Assembly: GCF_902459585.1 (NCBI RefSeq)
Contig: NZ_CABPSC010000009.1
Coordinates: 62,001-126,000 of the forward strand
Direction of reading: 5' to 3'
Source of the DNA: Pandoraea nosoerga
GTDB lineage: Bacteria; Pseudomonadota; Gammaproteobacteria; Burkholderiales; Burkholderiaceae
Length of the DNA: 64,000 bases
Shown here piece after piece: positions 36,053-47,137 of the stretch (within the stretch, counting starts at the first letter, position 1; the number at the start of each line of letters is the position of its first letter). Below the pieces are notes generated by a model. It worked only from the letters and a program-made list of their open reading frames with translations, was not told the origin of the DNA and did no database searches. The translations under genes were made by a program, and so were the position numbers.

Positions 36053-36943
36053 ATGCCCCACGTGCCGCACGTACCCGACGCCCCTGATGCCCCTGATGCA
36101 TCCGACGCATCCGACGCACCTGACGCCGTGGCGAAACACGTGGTGCCCGAAGCGTTCACGCCAACGCGCCAGCGTCCGGTACGCTTGCGCGCGCGGCCGC
36201 TGCGCGACGGAATTCGCGTACCGGACCATCGCCACGCCTGGGCGCAGGTCGCCTACACGCCGCGCGGCGTCATCCAGATCGCGGTGGCCGACGCCGCGTG
36301 GATCGTGCCGCCGTCGCGCGCCATCTGGATCCCGCCGGACGTCGAGCACAGCCTGCAAGTCAACGAGCCGTCCTACCTGCGCACGCTGTACGTACATCCG
36401 GCGGTCATTCCTGCCGGACTCGATCACTGCCGCGTGGTGGAAGTCTCGCCGCTGCTGCGCGAGTTGATCGCCGCCATCGACGTACCGGAGGCCGACCTCG
36501 ACGCCCCGCGCGAGCAATTGCTGGGCAAGCTGATTCTCGACGAATTGCGACGCGCCTCCCCCCTGCCGCTGGAAGTGCCGCTGCCGCGCGACAAGCGTCT
36601 GCTGACGCTGTGCAACGCAATGCTGGCCGATCCGGCGCGCGCCTGGACGCTCGACCAGTGGGCCCGTTACGCGGGTGCGAGCCCGCGCACGATCGGGCGG
36701 CTGTTCCGGCAGGAACTGAACATGAGCTTCGTGCAGTGGCGGCAGCAGGTCGTGCTCGCGCAGGCGATTCCGCTCGCGTCGAAGGGCTATCCGCTCGCGC
36801 GCATCGCGCGGGAACTCGGCTACCGGAGCCAGAGCGCGTTCTCGGCGATGTTCAAGCGCACGTTCGGACGCACGCCCAGCGAGTTCTTCGCCACCGCCCC
36901 CGACGCTACATCTGTCGGAACAGGTGAGCATACTGGCGGCTGA
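36053..36943 (+). CDS. AraC-family transcriptional regulator with cupin domain
   Basis: 296 residues from ATG 36053. N-terminal Pro/Asp/Ala repeats (about 1-26, encoded by 9-base tandem units), then a cupin-like sensing domain (about 40-130: VPDHRHAWAQVAYTPRGVIQI, WIVPPSRAIWIPPDVEHSL) and a C-terminal double helix-turn-helix (about 195-285: WTLDQWARYAGASPRTIGRLFRQELNMSFVQWRQQ, IARELGYRSQSAFSAMFKRTFGRTPSEFF). Its last 38 bases overlap the converging LytTR gene. Target genes are unknown; similar proteins often control a neighbouring exporter, and a DMT gene is 900 bases away. Confidence 0.92.
   Translation: MPHVPHVPDAPDAPDASDASDAPDAVAKHVVPEAFTPTRQRPVRLRARPLRDGIRVPDHRHAWAQVAYTPRGVIQIAVADAAWIVPPSRAIWIPPDVEHSLQVNEPSYLRTLYVHPAVIPAGLDHCRVVEVSPLLRELIAAIDVPEADLDAPREQLLGKLILDELRRASPLPLEVPLPRDKRLLTLCNAMLADPARAWTLDQWARYAGASPRTIGRLFRQELNMSFVQWRQQVVLAQAIPLASKGYPLARIARELGYRSQSAFSAMFKRTFGRTPSEFFATAPDATSVGTGEHTGG
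36077..36127 (+). repeat. In-frame 9-base tandem repeat at the start of the AraC-family gene
   Basis: Five full units of a degenerate 9-mer (GACGCCCCT, GATGCCCCT, GATGCATCC, GACGCATCC, GACGCACCT) and a partial sixth, encoding Asp-Ala-Pro/Ser triplets. Confidence 0.85.
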
Positions 36944-37865
36944 CCGCCACCCGGTCCTTGCGGCGCCTGAGTTTGAGCGTGAGGCGGCCGAGCGGCGTGT
37001 GTTGCGCGCTGACGACTTCCGCCACATTCACGACCGTGCTGCGATGCACCTGCCAGAAACGCGACGGATCGAGTTGCGGCAACAGTTCGCGCAGACTGGT
37101 GCGAATGAGCAGGTCGCCGTCGGCGGTCGCGACCAACACATACTTGTCCGCGGCCTCGAAGAAGCACACCTCCTCGACTGGCACGATGCGAATTTCGTCG
37201 CCGACCGACGCCCGCACGAAACGCAGGTACTCGCGCGGTAATGCCGCCGCTGTCGCGTCCCTCGGCGCCCCGCCCTCCTTCTGCTCACCCTGCTCACCCC
37301 GCTCATCCCGCTCACCTCCCTCACCCCGATCCCCTCCCTCATCCGCCGTGATCGCCGTGATCGCCGTGATCGCCGCCATCGCCGCCATCGCCGGATTCGC
37401 CGGATTCGCCGCAATCGCCTGGGCTGCGACGCCTTGCTCCAGGTGCGCCCTCAGCGTCTCCAGCAAGTGCGAGAGCGTCCCGTTCGACGGCGACGCGAGG
37501 CGCGCGCGCACGCGCGCGACGGTACGCGCGAGCCGCTCAGGCTCGACCGGTTTGAGCAGATAGTCCACGGCGGCGGCTTCGAAGGCGTCGAGCGCGAAGC
37601 GGTCGAACGCCGTCACGAAGACGATCTGCGGCGCATGTGTGAGGCGCGCACATGCGCGCGCGACCTCGATGCCCGACGCGCCGGGCATCGCAATGTCGAG
37701 AAAGACCACGTCCGGCTGCGATTGCGCGATGGCGGCGATCGCCGCCACACCGTCCGGCGCCACGGGCAGCACTCGCAGTTCCGGCCACGCCTGTGCGAGC
37801 CGCGTGCGCAACGCCTCGGCAAGCAACGGTTCGTCTTCGGCAATCAGGGCGACGGGGGATGTCAT
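36906..37865 (-). CDS. LytTR-type response regulator
   Basis: 319 residues from ATG 37865. Receiver domain (about 4-120) with acidic pocket E10-D11, phospho-acceptor D57 in FLDIAMPG, T85 in VTAFDRF and K105 in LLKPVEP. A repetitive linker (about 152-200; Ala-Ile-Thr and Glu/Gly/Arg triplets) leads to a LytTR DNA-binding domain (about 210-318: YLRFVRASVGDEIRIVPVEEVCFFEAADKYVLV, QVHRSTVVNVAEV). The ATG overlaps the stop of the kinase gene (ATGA), so the two are coupled. The 3' end overlaps the convergent AraC-family gene. Confidence 0.93.
   Translation of the reverse strand: MTSPVALIAEDEPLLAEALRTRLAQAWPELRVLPVAPDGVAAIAAIAQSQPDVVFLDIAMPGASGIEVARACARLTHAPQIVFVTAFDRFALDAFEAAAVDYLLKPVEPERLARTVARVRARLASPSNGTLSHLLETLRAHLEQGVAAQAIAANPANPAMAAMAAITAITAITADEGGDRGEGGERDERGEQGEQKEGGAPRDATAAALPREYLRFVRASVGDEIRIVPVEEVCFFEAADKYVLVATADGDLLIRTSLRELLPQLDPSRFWQVHRSTVVNVAEVVSAQHTPLGRLTLKLRRRKDRVAVSRQYAHLFRQM
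37272..37416 (-). repeat. In-frame tandem repeats in the LytTR regulator linker
   Basis: 37345-37416 is eight units of a degenerate 9-mer (GCCGTGATC three times, GCCGCCATC twice, GCCGGATTC twice, GCCGCAATC). 37272-37340 is a second, looser repeat of CTCA/CCCC type. Together they encode residues of about 152-200, between the receiver and DNA-binding domains. Confidence 0.85.
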
Positions 37866-39076
37866 GCACGGCACTCGCTGGGACGGAAAACCTGAGCCGT
37901 TGGCGACCCGGGCGACCCCACGGGCAGGCGCAACGTTGCAACGGCGCCGCGCGGCACGCCTTCGGCGAGCGAAAGACGGGCGGCGTCGCCGTAGAGCACG
38001 CGCAGGCGCTCTCGAATATTCGCCAGACCGACGCCGCCCGCGCGTGCCGATTCGCGCGCGGCAGTCCGGGCGGGCGGCGCGCCGCCCGGGCCCGCCGTGC
38101 GAAATCCGGCGCCGTCGTCCGCCACGCGAAGCACAATGCATTCGCCACCGTCGGCCGCGGGCTCTCGCTGCGCGCTCACGGACACCGTGGCGCCCTCGGT
38201 GAGCGGTTCGACGCCGTGCTTGACGGCGTTCTCCACGAGCGGCTGGACGAGCATGGGCGGCATGCGCAGCGCACGGCAATCGTCGGGCAAATCGATGCGG
38301 TATCGCAATCGCTCGCCAAAGCGAATGCGGTCAATCGCGAGCAGCGCGTCGATCAGTGCGAATTCGTCGGCGAGCGTGACGGATTCTGCGCGCGTTGCGG
38401 CAAGCGACGCGCGCACGAACCGGTTCAGATGACCGAGCAGTTCGCGAGCGCGCGGCGGATCGGTTGCAATCAGCGAATCGAGATTGGCGAGCACGTTGAA
38501 GAGGAAATGCGGTTCGAGCTGCGCCTGCAGCGTCTGCAGTCGCGCCCGCACGAGCTGCCGTTCGGCGGCTGCCTCGCGCAGCGCCTGCTGCGCGGCGGCT
38601 TCGCGCAATTGTGCGAGCCGGGCGCGCGACCACCCGTTGTACGTGCCAATCGCGGTGCCGAGCAGCGCGATCAGCAGCACGATCGGCACCGTGTGACCGT
38701 TGACGGGGCGCCATATCGCCATCGGCACGCCGAGCAGCGACGTGCCCAACGCGATCCCTGCGGCAAGCCCCGCCACACACCCGAGCGCCACGAGCAGCAG
38801 GAATGGCGCCATCGGCGGCGCGCCGCGGCGCCACAGCACGCGGCGGCCGCCGTCGATCAACACCGCGATCGAAATGCCGATGCACTGGCTGAACACGAAG
38901 TTCTGCCAGACCGTGCCGCCAAAGCCGATAAGCCGAAGGACCACGGCAATGATCGTGTTCAAGAGCAGGACGCCGACCAGTTCGCGGGCAAACGACAGCC
39001 AGGGCCCGCGCGGCGGCGAGCGCTCGGGCAGCGCGGCCGAGGGCACGGATTGCGGTCGTCTCGTCGTCATTGTCAT
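37862..39076 (-). CDS. LytS/YehU-type sensor histidine kinase
   Basis: 404 residues, ATG 39076 five bases after GGGGGAG. Four membrane segments (about 32-50, 58-76, 90-112, 130-147), then the His_kinase motif QAQLEPHFLFNVLANLDSLI with phospho-acceptor H190, and an HATPase domain (about 280-395: LVENAVKHG, VADDGAGF, GVGLANIRERLRVLYG). It has no separate sensor domain, so signal is probably sensed in the membrane. Both ends overlap neighbours by ATGA, giving a DUF2306-kinase-regulator operon. The stimulus is unknown. Confidence 0.92.
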   Translation of the reverse strand: MTMTTRRPQSVPSAALPERSPPRGPWLSFARELVGVLLLNTIIAVVLRLIGFGGTVWQNFVFSQCIGISIAVLIDGGRRVLWRRGAPPMAPFLLLVALGCVAGLAAGIALGTSLLGVPMAIWRPVNGHTVPIVLLIALLGTAIGTYNGWSRARLAQLREAAAQQALREAAAERQLVRARLQTLQAQLEPHFLFNVLANLDSLIATDPPRARELLGHLNRFVRASLAATRAESVTLADEFALIDALLAIDRIRFGERLRYRIDLPDDCRALRMPPMLVQPLVENAVKHGVEPLTEGATVSVSAQREPAADGGECIVLRVADDGAGFRTAGPGGAPPARTAARESARAGGVGLANIRERLRVLYGDAARLSLAEGVPRGAVATLRLPVGSPGSPTAQVFRPSECRA

Positions 39077-39576
39077 TGTTGCTCCCCCTGCCCGCCTGCC
39101 CCGCGAGCTCCCTTGTATTGCCTCGTCAGCATCGTCGCCTGCCGTGCGCCGCCATCCGCTGCCGGGAGTATCGTTGCCGGTCCCTCCGCGGCGGCGAGCA
39201 TGCGCGGCGCGCCGGCGCGCGACAGACTCAGCGTGCGCCCCGGCACCGCGAGCGCGGCCACTCCGGCAATGACGAGGCCGGCGTAGAGGCCCAGCATACC
39301 GCGCCGATGCAGCGCCACGTTGCCGCGCCGGACGGCGGCGATCGCCATCGTCAGGCTGATCAGCACCCACGCCGAGAGCAAGTGTAGCCATGACAGCTCA
39401 CCGTGTCGCAACTCGCGAATACCGAAGCTGGAAACCGCCGTCGCCACCATCGCGAGCGCCCAGACACGCCCCAGCCAGCGGTGGCGCGGCGTGCCGCGCC
39501 GCAATGTCCAAATCCCGATGCCAAGCAAAACCGCCGCCACGGCAGCGCTGACATGCAATGCCACTATCGTCGTCAT
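39073..39576 (-). CDS. DUF2306-like small membrane protein
   Basis: 167 residues from ATG 39576, after GAGAGG-ACAGG. Four hydrophobic segments (about 5-21, 38-52, 67-85, 98-115), with His-rich turns (TLRRGTPRHRWLGRVWALAM, GELSWLHLL, NVALHRRGMLGLYAGL). This matches the pattern of DUF2306 proteins, which resemble ferric-reductase/cytochrome-like membrane proteins; function unproven. The C-terminal 50 residues are soluble. Its stop overlaps the kinase ATG, so it may feed or sense the signal for the kinase. Confidence 0.75.
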   Translation of the reverse strand: MTTIVALHVSAAVAAVLLGIGIWTLRRGTPRHRWLGRVWALAMVATAVSSFGIRELRHGELSWLHLLSAWVLISLTMAIAAVRRGNVALHRRGMLGLYAGLVIAGVAALAVPGRTLSLSRAGAPRMLAAAEGPATILPAADGGARQATMLTRQYKGARGAGGQGEQQ

Positions 39577-39997
39577 CCTGTCCTCTCGTCGATCGATTCG
39601 ATGATGGGACGATAGGGCCGACGCGCCGGCCCGGCACGCGCGTTGCGACGAAAGCCGCGCCGTGCGGCGCAAACGGTCGGCAGACGTCGCCAACGGTGCG
39701 CGGCGCACAGTGGTTTGCGTGCCCGCGGCCTGGGCCAGCCACGCCCGGCATTCTCGCCGACGATTGTGACACGCCGATGCCGGGCGGCCCCCCGCCCTCG
39801 CGTGAGGACATGAGGACATGAAGGCATGGAGGCACGGCCGACGGGACTTTCCTGGCCGCCGCTCGCCGGGCGCGGAAAAAAATAACCCCGCGCTCCGTGA
39901 GGAACGCGGGGTCGTCTGTTTCAGTTTGTTTCGCAAGGATCGCCCCGCGCCGCCGTCGGCATCAGGCGCGGGCCCGACGCCATCCGGCCGGCGTGAC
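39577..39997. other. Gap between the DUF2306 operon and clpB
   Basis: 421 bases. It should carry the promoter of the DUF2306-kinase-regulator operon, but no clear boxes are seen. The clpB terminator is at 39876-39912. Near 39800 there are short repeats of GGACATGA/GGCATGG type. No further gene is supported. Confidence 0.5.
39876..39912 (-). terminator. Intrinsic terminator after clpB
   Basis: Stem of CCCCGCG (39886-39892) with CGCGGGG (39905-39911), extended by A-T and inner pairs; on the minus strand it is followed by a T-rich run (39882-39876). It lies about 85 bases after the clpB stop. Confidence 0.8.
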
Positions 39998-42631
<2,634 letters not shown>

Positions 42632-42664
42632 CTGGTGCTCCGGTAAGAAATCTTGCTGGATCGG

Positions 42665-42696
42665 ATGTGCGGACAATTCCCTTCGGTTTCAAGGGG
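42665..42696 (-). promoter_or_regulatory. Candidate sigma-32 promoter of clpB
   Basis: On the minus strand CCCCTTGAAA (42696-42687) matches the sigma-32 -35 box; after 14 bases comes CCGCACAT (42672-42665), an imperfect CCCCATnT -10 box. The start would be about 25-30 bases upstream of the clpB ATG. Confidence 0.45.
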
Positions 42697-42838
42697 CATT
42701 ACGGCGCGGCGCCGGACATTTCGCGCAGGCCGGTCGCGGACCGGCGCGGGGCTTGCGGCAGGGACTTCGGGAGGGCGGGCAACCGCAGGACACGCCCGGG
42801 TTTGAGGCTCATAATAGCGATTTTGAGCATGCCGCACC

Positions 42839-43444
42839 ATGAGTCATTCCGCCGCCAGACCCGGGGGCGCCGCCGCTGAGACCGGCGCCGAAAGTCACGC
42901 GCAGCCGCGCCGCACCGCCACCGCCGCCGACGTTGGCGCGTCGCCCGACGCGTTGGCCAGACCTGCCAGACCTTCCGGACCTGCCAAGGGCACCGCGCTT
43001 GCCGAAACCCGCTTGGCCGACATCGACGAGGATGCCGTGCGCGTGCTCGTGCACACGTTCTACGGACGCATTCGCGACGACGACATGCTCGGCCCCGTCT
43101 TTCGCGAGGCGCTGGAAGGCCGCTGGGATCTGCACCTGGACAAGATGGTGGCGTTCTGGTCGAGCATCGTGCTCGGCGCCAAACGCTATCGCGGCAACGT
43201 GACGCAGGCGCACCAGCCGTTCGGGCATTTGAGCGGCGAGCACTTCAGCCGCTGGCTTTCGCTGTTCTTCGACACGCTGGACAAGCTGTTCGAGCCGCAG
43301 GCCGCGTTCGCGTTCGCCGAACCGGCAATTCGTATTGCGGAGAGCCTGCAACTCAACCTGTTTGGATGGCAATACACTCTGCCGCCCGCGCAACGCGCCC
43401 TGCTCGAAAGCGTGAAGCAGGCCAAGGCGCGACGCGAAGCGTAA
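42839..43444 (+). CDS. Group III truncated haemoglobin
   Basis: 201 residues from ATG 42839. The last 145 residues match truncated haemoglobin group III: IDEDAVRVLVHTFYGRIRDDDMLGPVF, FWSSIVLGAKRYRGN, then the proximal-His region QAHQPFGHLSGEHFSRWLSLFFDTLDKLF, and ALLESVKQAK at the end. The function is likely oxygen or NO handling, but is unproven in the group. The first 50 residues are Ala/Pro/Arg-rich and extra to the family. It is divergent from clpB across 207 bases and converges on moaE. Confidence 0.9.
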   Translation: MSHSAARPGGAAAETGAESHAQPRRTATAADVGASPDALARPARPSGPAKGTALAETRLADIDEDAVRVLVHTFYGRIRDDDMLGPVFREALEGRWDLHLDKMVAFWSSIVLGAKRYRGNVTQAHQPFGHLSGEHFSRWLSLFFDTLDKLFEPQAAFAFAEPAIRIAESLQLNLFGWQYTLPPAQRALLESVKQAKARREA

Positions 43445-43477
43445 GCGGCGGCCATGCGGTCGTCGGGATTGATAAAG

Positions 43478-43509
43478 AAAAATCGGCGGAGATGAGAGAC
43501 AATCGCCGA
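43478..43509 (-). terminator. Intrinsic terminator after moaE
   Basis: On the minus strand TCGGCG (43509-43504) and CGCCGA (43488-43483) form a stem with a 14-base loop, followed by TTTTT (43482-43478) and then CTTT. It closes the alaA-moaE unit. Confidence 0.65.
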
Positions 43510-43532
43510 CGTAATGGGAAATTACATGAAAT

Positions 43533-44006
43533 TCAACGGTCGAGCGACTTCCCGCCGCTTGCCCAGCGCTCGCGGGCGGCCGTATCGGTGTCGCGGGCGT
43601 CGACCCAGCGCTCGCCTTGCGGCGTGGACTCCTTCTTCCAGAACGGCGCTTCCGTCTTCAGATAGTCCATGATGAATTCGCACGCCGCGAACGCGTCGCC
43701 GCGATGGGCCGACGTGACGGCCACGAGCACGATCTGGTCGCCCGGCCCCAGATCGCCGTAGCGGTGAATCACCAGCGCGTCGAACAGGCGCCAGCGCTCG
43801 CGCGCCTGCGCCACGATCGCCTCCAGCGCCTTGTGCGTCATGCCCGGATAGTGCTCCAGGGTCATGCGCGAGACATCCTTGCCGTCGTTGAGCTCGCGCA
43901 CCGTCCCGACGAAGCTCGCAATGGCGCCCACGCGCAGGTCGCCCGCGCGCAACCGCCGGATCTCGTCCGACAGGTCGAAGTCTTCGGTCTGTACTCGAAT
44001 CGGCAT
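43533..44006 (-). CDS. moaE: Molybdopterin synthase large subunit MoaE
   Basis: With MoaD adds two sulfurs to precursor Z to give molybdopterin. 157 residues from ATG 44006. Seen: GAIASFVGTVREL (about 28-40), LEHYPGM, HRYGDLGPGD, and LKTEAPFWKKE with catalytic lysines K117 and K124. Last gene of alaA-hom-thrC-moeA-moaD-moaE, 39 bases after moaD. Confidence 0.95.
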   Translation of the reverse strand: MPIRVQTEDFDLSDEIRRLRAGDLRVGAIASFVGTVRELNDGKDVSRMTLEHYPGMTHKALEAIVAQARERWRLFDALVIHRYGDLGPGDQIVLVAVTSAHRGDAFAACEFIMDYLKTEAPFWKKESTPQGERWVDARDTDTAARERWASGGKSLDR

Positions 44007-44045
44007 GATGGTCGGCGTCTCCTGTGCCCGATGGATGGCGCTCGC

Positions 44046-44303
44046 TCAGCCGCCCGTCACCGGCGGAAAGAAAGCGACTTCGCACCCTTCGCGCAGGCGC
44101 GTGGCGGCGGGTACCATCGTGTGATCGAGCGCCATGCGCAGCGCACGCTGCTCGCCCAGCGTCTCGGCCCACACCGGACCCCGGCGGCACAGCCACTGGC
44201 GCACATCTCCCACGGTGGCAACGTCTGCCGGCACCTCGACGCGCTCTTCGGCGACATTGAGCGCCTCGCGCACGCTCGCGAAAAAACGAAGTTCGATCTG
44301 CAT
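44046..44303 (-). CDS. moaD: Molybdopterin synthase sulfur carrier MoaD
   Basis: A ubiquitin-fold sulfur carrier of 85 residues, start ATG 44303. The C-terminal Gly-Gly (VAFFPPVTGG) is the adenylated and thiocarboxylated end that inserts into MoaE. It lies 39 bases after moeA and before moaE. The moaD-moaE pair is a classic molybdenum cofactor unit. Confidence 0.94.
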   Translation of the reverse strand: MQIELRFFASVREALNVAEERVEVPADVATVGDVRQWLCRRGPVWAETLGEQRALRMALDHTMVPAATRLREGCEVAFFPPVTGG

Positions 44304-44342
44304 AGTCTGGCCGGCGCGCCGCACGAGCGACGCACCTGTCTC

Positions 44343-45584
44343 TCAATATAGAAGGTCGGAGAACGGCAGGAAGGCCACCGTTTGCCCGGCTTCGATGCGA
44401 TGTCCGGGCGGATTGTCGATCAGACCATCGCCCCATACGGTCGAGGTCAGCACCGCCGAGCTCTGGTTCGGGAACGCGTCCAGCCCGCCCTGCGCGTTGA
44501 TGCGCGCCCGCAAGAACTCGTTGCGGCGATCCGCCTTGGTCTGCGTGAAATCCGCGCGCATCGCGATACGGCGCGGCCTCACGTCCGCCACGCCTTGCAG
44601 GCGCAGGATGAACGGCCGCACGAACAGCAGGAACGTCACGAAGCTCGACACCGGATTGCCCGGCAGGCCAATGAAATGGGCCGTCTCGCCGACGCCCACC
44701 CCATCCGTGCCACCCGCGCCGTTCGGACGATTCACCTCGCCATAGGCGAGCGGCTTGCCCGGCTTGAGCGCGATCTGCCACAGGCTGAGGCGCCCCTCGG
44801 CCTCGACGGCCGGCTTTACGTGGTCCTCCTCGCCGACCGACACGCCGCCCGACGTGATGATCAGGTCGTTGGTGCGGGCCGCGTCGCGCAGGATGGCCCG
44901 CGTAGCCGCCAGATTGTCCGGCACGATGCCGTAGTCGGTCATCTCGCAGCCGAGATTCTCCAGCAGGCTGCGCAACACGAAGCGGTTCGAGTTGTAGATG
45001 CTCCCGGCGCGCAGCGGCTCGCCGGGCATCGTCAGTTCGTCGCCGGTAAAGAACACGGCCACGCGCAGACGCTGCGCCACCTCCAGCCGCGCGACGCCCA
45101 CCGAAGCGGCCAGTCCCAGCGCCGGTGCACGCAGGCGCGTACCGGCCGCGAGCACCACACCGTCGCGCCGGATGTCGGCGCCCTGGCGATTGATGAACTC
45201 GCCAGCCTGCGGCATATGGCGAATCGCGACCGAGCCGTCCTCGAGCGCTTCGCACTGCTCCTGCATCACGATCGCATCGGCGCCCGGCGGCACCGGCGCA
45301 CCGGTGAAGATCCGCGCCGCCGTGCCGACAGCGAGCGGTTCGGGCGCATGTCCGGCGGGAATGCGCTGCGAGACCGGCAGCACGACTCGCTCGCCCCGCA
45401 GGTCGGAGACGCGCACGGCATAGCCGTCCATCGCGCTCGTATCCATTGGCGGGACGTCGAGCGTGGCGACCACGTCACGCGCCAGCACACGGCCGTTGGC
45501 GGCCAGTGTGTCGACGCTCTGCGTGCGGGCGAGCGGACGAGCTGCCGCCAGCACGGCGTCGAGGGCTTCTTGGGTACTCAACAT
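44343..45584 (-). CDS. moeA: Molybdopterin molybdotransferase MoeA
   Basis: Inserts molybdate into adenylylated molybdopterin. 413 residues from ATG 45584. Seen: DVPPMDTSAMDGYAVR (about 45-60), the IFTGAPVPPGADAIVMQEQ segment (about 91-109), FFTGDELTMPG, SGGVSVGEEDH (about 244-254) and the phosphate/substrate loop GLPGNPVSSFVTF (about 315-327). It lies 45 bases after thrC and 39 before moaD. Confidence 0.95.
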   Translation of the reverse strand: MLSTQEALDAVLAAARPLARTQSVDTLAANGRVLARDVVATLDVPPMDTSAMDGYAVRVSDLRGERVVLPVSQRIPAGHAPEPLAVGTAARIFTGAPVPPGADAIVMQEQCEALEDGSVAIRHMPQAGEFINRQGADIRRDGVVLAAGTRLRAPALGLAASVGVARLEVAQRLRVAVFFTGDELTMPGEPLRAGSIYNSNRFVLRSLLENLGCEMTDYGIVPDNLAATRAILRDAARTNDLIITSGGVSVGEEDHVKPAVEAEGRLSLWQIALKPGKPLAYGEVNRPNGAGGTDGVGVGETAHFIGLPGNPVSSFVTFLLFVRPFILRLQGVADVRPRRIAMRADFTQTKADRRNEFLRARINAQGGLDAFPNQSSAVLTSTVWGDGLIDNPPGHRIEAGQTVAFLPFSDLLY

Positions 45585-45629
45585 GACGAATGGGCCCGAA
45601 AGTCTTGGAAAGGCCAGGCAGCGACCGCC

Positions 45630-47096
45630 TTACAGGCCGGTGTGCTCGGCGATGTACGCCTTCACGCGCGCCGCGTCGTTCGGCACGGTCTCGAAGCGCT
45701 GCGGCAACGATTCGAGCTGCTCGAAGCCGGCCGGGCGCGGCGGCTCACGGTCCAATGCTTCGCGGATGGTCTGCGCGAACTTGGCCGGCTGCGCCGTTTC
45801 GAGCACCACCATCGGCACGCCCGGCTCCAGCGCCTCGCGGGCCACCTTCACGCCGTCGGCCGTGTGCGTGTCGATCACCACGTCGTAGCGCCCCGCCACG
45901 TCCCGGATCGTGGCCAGGCGATCGTCGTGCGTGCTGCGGCCCGAGACGAAGCCGAACTGCGCCACGCGCGCAAAGGCGTCCGTGCCCGACAGATCGAAAC
46001 CGCCCTCGCGCTCGACCCTGGAGAGCAGCGCGGCGGTGGCCGTCGCGTCGCGGCCGAGCAGATCGAACAGGAAGCGCTCGAAGTTCGATGCCTTCGAGAT
46101 GTCCATGCTCGGGCTGCTGGTGTGAAACGTTTCGGTCGACTTGCGCACACGGTAGCGGCCGGTGCGGAAGAACTCGTCGAGCACGTCGTTCTCGTTGGTC
46201 GCCACGACCAGCTTGCGGATCGGCAGCCCCATCATGCGCGCGATGTGGCCCGCGCAGACGTTGCCGAAGTTGCCCGACGGCACCGTGAACGACACTTCGC
46301 CGTCCTGGCCCGGCTTGCCGCCGGTGGCCGCGAAGTAGCCCTTGAAGTAATAGACGACCTGGGCAACGACGCGCGCCCAGTTGATCGAGTTGACCGTGCC
46401 GATCTTGTGGCGCGCCTTGAACGCGTGATCGTTGGAGACGGCCTTGACGATGTCCTGGCAGTCGTCGAACACACCCTCGAGCGCGAGGTTGAAGATGTTC
46501 GGATCCTGCAGGCTGTACATCTGCGCGGTCTGAAAGGCGCTCATCTTGCCCGCGGGCGAGAGCATGAACACCCGGATGCCCGCCTTGCCGCGCATGGCGT
46601 ATTCGGCCGCGCTGCCGGTGTCGCCCGAGGTCGCACCGAGAATGTTCAGCGCGTCGCCGTGCTGGGCCAGCGCATACTCGAACAGGTTGCCGAGCAACTG
46701 CATCGCCATGTCCTTGAATGCGAGCGTGGGACCGTTCGAGAGCGCCAGCAGCGAGAGCGGCGCGCCCTGCTCGACGCCCAGCGGCAGCAGCGGCGTGATC
46801 TCGCTGGCGTCCTCACCCGGGCGCACGTTGCGATACACCTCGGCGGTGTAGGTGCGCCGCGTGAGCTCTGCGAGGATCTCGGCCGGAATGTCGTCGGCGA
46901 ACTTGGCCAGCACCCGGGCGGCCAGTTCGGCATATGACAACTGGCGCCAGGCGCGCAGTTCGTCTGCGCTCACCTGGGGATATTCGGTCGGCAGGTACAG
47001 GCCGCCGTCCGGCGCCAGCCCGCCGAGCAGAATGCTGGAGAACGACTGCGGCTCGCCCGAAGTAAGGCCTGCGCCGCGCGTGGAGATGTATTTCAT
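45630..47096 (-). CDS. thrC: Threonine synthase
   Basis: PLP enzyme that turns O-phosphohomoserine into threonine. 488 residues from ATG 47096, the long thrC2-like class. Seen: MKYISTRG, GGLYLPTEYPQVS, PLP-lysine segment NGPTLAFKDMAMQLLGNLF, ATSGDTGSAAEYAMRGK and the phosphate-binding PSGNFGNVCAGH. It lies 41 bases after hom, with which it forms the threonine branch, and leads into the molybdenum genes. Confidence 0.96.
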   Translation of the reverse strand: MKYISTRGAGLTSGEPQSFSSILLGGLAPDGGLYLPTEYPQVSADELRAWRQLSYAELAARVLAKFADDIPAEILAELTRRTYTAEVYRNVRPGEDASEITPLLPLGVEQGAPLSLLALSNGPTLAFKDMAMQLLGNLFEYALAQHGDALNILGATSGDTGSAAEYAMRGKAGIRVFMLSPAGKMSAFQTAQMYSLQDPNIFNLALEGVFDDCQDIVKAVSNDHAFKARHKIGTVNSINWARVVAQVVYYFKGYFAATGGKPGQDGEVSFTVPSGNFGNVCAGHIARMMGLPIRKLVVATNENDVLDEFFRTGRYRVRKSTETFHTSSPSMDISKASNFERFLFDLLGRDATATAALLSRVEREGGFDLSGTDAFARVAQFGFVSGRSTHDDRLATIRDVAGRYDVVIDTHTADGVKVAREALEPGVPMVVLETAQPAKFAQTIREALDREPPRPAGFEQLESLPQRFETVPNDAARVKAYIAEHTGL

Positions 47097-47137
47097 GGCA
47101 ATCGTGTCCTGTCGTATCGCTTCGTGTGGCTCGCCGC

